In this document: positions 62,608-64,000 of the stretch, piece after piece
Numbering within the stretch: position 1 is the stretch's first letter
Layout of the letters: each line of letters starts with the position of its first letter
Assembly (NCBI GenBank): GCA_965222505.1
Contig: OZ244956.1
Coordinates: 2,170,001 to 2,234,000, forward strand
DNA from: G965222505 sp965222505
Lineage (GTDB): Bacteria; Bacteroidota; Rhodothermia; Rhodothermales; DATKEJ01
DNA: 64,000 nucleotides
Direction: 5' to 3'
Notes under the pieces: model-generated
Told to the model about the DNA's origin: nothing
The model's database searches: none
The model's input: only the letters and a program-made list of their open reading frames with translations
Made by a program: the position numbers and the translations under genes

Positions 62608-63644
62608 AATACATCCTCCTGCTCTGCGGATTTGCAGCCTTCTGCAATACCGCTACCAGCCCGGCCTCGTCCAGCCCACAACCAACGGCCCTCGTTGAGA
62701 CCGCGGCCTTGGAAACCGCCGATGAAATCCAACAATTGATTAACGCTCTCACCGATGCCGACCCGGCCAAACGCGCAGAAGCGGCCTGTGCCCTCGGTCG
62801 AAAAGGCCACAAGGCCACTGCGGCAGTCCCCCATCTGATCCGCCTGATGAATGACGGTGCCGAGGTGCCCGCATCGCTGTGCTACGGTAAGAACGGCTGG
62901 TGGTCACGTCAATACCCGGGCCGGGTACACATGGTCATGGTTGGCAGATTGGCCGCGTCGGCCCTTACGAATATTGCCGACGGCGCGCCCGAACCCGTCG
63001 AGGCCGCTCTCATGGCGGCCATGAAAACCGGCCCCGACCTGACCCGTGCCCATGCCGCATGGGCCATGGGCGCGATGGACCATGACGAATCTATCCCGGA
63101 CCTCGGCCAAATCATCCGAAACGACGAATATGCCTATGCCCGTGAGCAGGCAACCTGGGCGCTCGGCGCCATCGGCAACAAGGCCGGGATTGAACTCCTG
63201 AATATGGCCATCGACGATCCCCATGCCTCGGTGCGGGAGCAAGCCGCATGGGCACTCGGCGCCATCGGCAGCCATGACGGGGTCGATGGTCTGGTCCAAG
63301 CCCTCGAAGATGACAACCCCGACGTGCGCGAACAAGCCGCATGGGCGCTCGGCGCCGTTGGCAGCAGCAAGGGCGTACCGGCACTCATGAAAGTGATGAC
63401 GGATGAAGACGCTGAAGTCCGTGAACAAGCCGCATGGGCACTCGGCGCCATCGGCAGCCATGACGGGGTCGATGGTCTGGTCCAAGCCCTCGAAGATGAC
63501 AACCCCGACGTGCGCGAACAAGCCGCATGGGCGCTCGGCGCCATCGGGGATGCCCGCGCCGAGCCGGCCCTCATGAAGGCCATCAAGGACCCCGTAACGG
63601 ATGTACGCAAACAAGCGCTCTGGGCATTGGGCGCGATTCATTGA
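62604..63644 (+). CDS. Secreted HEAT-repeat protein
   Basis: 346 residues. Signal peptide MKYILLLCGFAAFCNTATS. HEAT/PBS-lyase-type repeats of 31 residues run from about residue 40 to the end, with a longer insert (YGKNGWWSRQYPGRVHMV) near 95-110. Repeat core: DVREQAAWALGAIG. Two blocks of about 120 bases (63238-63360 and 63421-63543) are practically identical in DNA, showing recent internal duplication. The repeats match those of the M56 fusion, so the two proteins may bind the same or each other's partner. It may be a lipoprotein (LLLCGFAAFC). Confidence 0.88.
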   Translation: MKYILLLCGFAAFCNTATSPASSSPQPTALVETAALETADEIQQLINALTDADPAKRAEAACALGRKGHKATAAVPHLIRLMNDGAEVPASLCYGKNGWWSRQYPGRVHMVMVGRLAASALTNIADGAPEPVEAALMAAMKTGPDLTRAHAAWAMGAMDHDESIPDLGQIIRNDEYAYAREQATWALGAIGNKAGIELLNMAIDDPHASVREQAAWALGAIGSHDGVDGLVQALEDDNPDVREQAAWALGAVGSSKGVPALMKVMTDEDAEVREQAAWALGAIGSHDGVDGLVQALEDDNPDVREQAAWALGAIGDARAEPALMKAIKDPVTDVRKQALWALGAIH

Positions 63645-63684
63645 ATGAAGGCACCGCGCAGCAAGCTACGCGGTATCCGTCTCG

Positions 63685-64000
63685 TTACTTAAACGGGTCA
63701 AACAAACTCAATTGTTGATGATGCAACTGCTCGTACTCCGACTCTATACCCTGAGCCCGTACGTAGCGGCGCATCACCTCTTCACTACTGTGCCGACCGA
63801 CACTGCTTACAAAATAACCCTTGCTCCAAAACTGACCACCCCAAAGCTGCTGCTTTACACTCGGCACACGCTTGAATATCTCTCGCGCCGTCAGACTCTT
63901 GATCGTCTGTATGATCTTTGTCGCGCTGTAGCTCGGCACCGATTGCACCAGAAAATGCACATGATCCCGGTCAACACCAATTTCCAAAAAGATGATCTCA
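63685..64000 (-). CDS. IS200/IS605-family transposase TnpA (N-terminus beyond window)
   Basis: The frame stays open to the window edge; the visible part starts EIIFLEIGVDRDHVHFLVQS, with HUH motif HVH, then YSATKIIQTIKSLTAREIFK, QLWGGQFWSKGYFVSSVGRH and SSEEVMRRYVRAQG carrying the catalytic Tyr. These are canonical TnpA features. The element's 3' end should lie within 63645-63684, but its subterminal hairpin was not confirmed. No tnpB visible. Confidence 0.9.
   Translation of the reverse strand, partial: EIIFLEIGVDRDHVHFLVQSVPSYSATKIIQTIKSLTAREIFKRVPSVKQQLWGGQFWSKGYFVSSVGRHSSEEVMRRYVRAQGIESEYEQLHHQQLSLFDPFK

Noticed and set aside
63238..63543. Direct repeats as possible mobile-element ends
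   Set aside because: They are internal HEAT repeat duplications within one reading frame.

Overview
The window looks like a chromosome segment from a moderately GC-rich bacterium of the Rhodothermota/Bacteroidota group. The evidence is many secreted proteins ending in a type IX secretion (T9SS) type A sorting domain with a YPNPF core, an ECF sigma factor paired with a Ser/Thr kinase-TPR protein, DUF5916, DUF2911 and DUF1080 proteins, and LytS/LytTR signalling. Placement in Rhodothermota is an inference from gene content; no rRNA is present.

Layout. 1-7229 (minus): five tandem paralogues of about 555-residue secreted T9SS proteins, with an ECF sigma factor divergent at 7414. 8121-9910: a phosphoglycerate-mutase-like hydrolase overlapping a DprA-like gene. 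10036-10834: two gene relics and an NTF2-like protein. 11063-15309: tRNA-Val, anti-sigma/RpoE-like sigma pair, holA and der. 15451-19467: DUF2911 lipoprotein, radical SAM gene overlapping hisE, hisG and a PlsC-like acyltransferase. 19442-25769: serpin lipoprotein, two other lipoproteins, a two-component-propeller protein and a Kelch protein. 25915-27668: an NTF2-like secreted protein split in its signal peptide by an intact ISL3 element. 27846-30826: LytTR regulator, LytS kinase and CDF metal exporter in one coupled operon.

30977-37997 is the most coherent metabolic island. A class III aminotransferase-fold enzyme and an APH-type kinase match the hydroxylysine kinase/phospholyase pair. A D-amino-acid dehydrogenase, a proline-racemase-family epimerase with both catalytic cysteines and a DHDPS-family lyase match 4-hydroxyproline breakdown. 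A GntR/FCD regulator and a MarC protein lie among them. Together they suggest use of collagen-derived amino acids.

38257-50138: DUF1080 protein, TonB-receptor relic, Ser/Thr kinase-TPR with its ECF sigma factor, a large secreted HExxH metalloprotease, a lipoprotein and an FG-GAP/dockerin-like protein. 50254-55849: IS1182-type relic, hybrid histidine kinase, SMP-30-like relic, a protein that is almost only a sorting domain, LMW phosphatase plus fructosamine-kinase-like pair, and a REP-associated tyrosine transposase (RAYT) with REP palindromes inside and after its gene. 55925-64000: DUF5916 outer-membrane protein, a BlaI-type repressor with an M56 peptidase fused to HEAT repeats, a truncated hydrolase, a HEAT lipoprotein and a partial IS200 transposase.

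Three families of small intergenic repeats run through the window: RAYT-type GGGACATGGC palindromes, GGGCGATC-type palindromes, and heptanucleotide arrays, two of which are near-identical copies placed at the starts of hisG and the CDF exporter gene.
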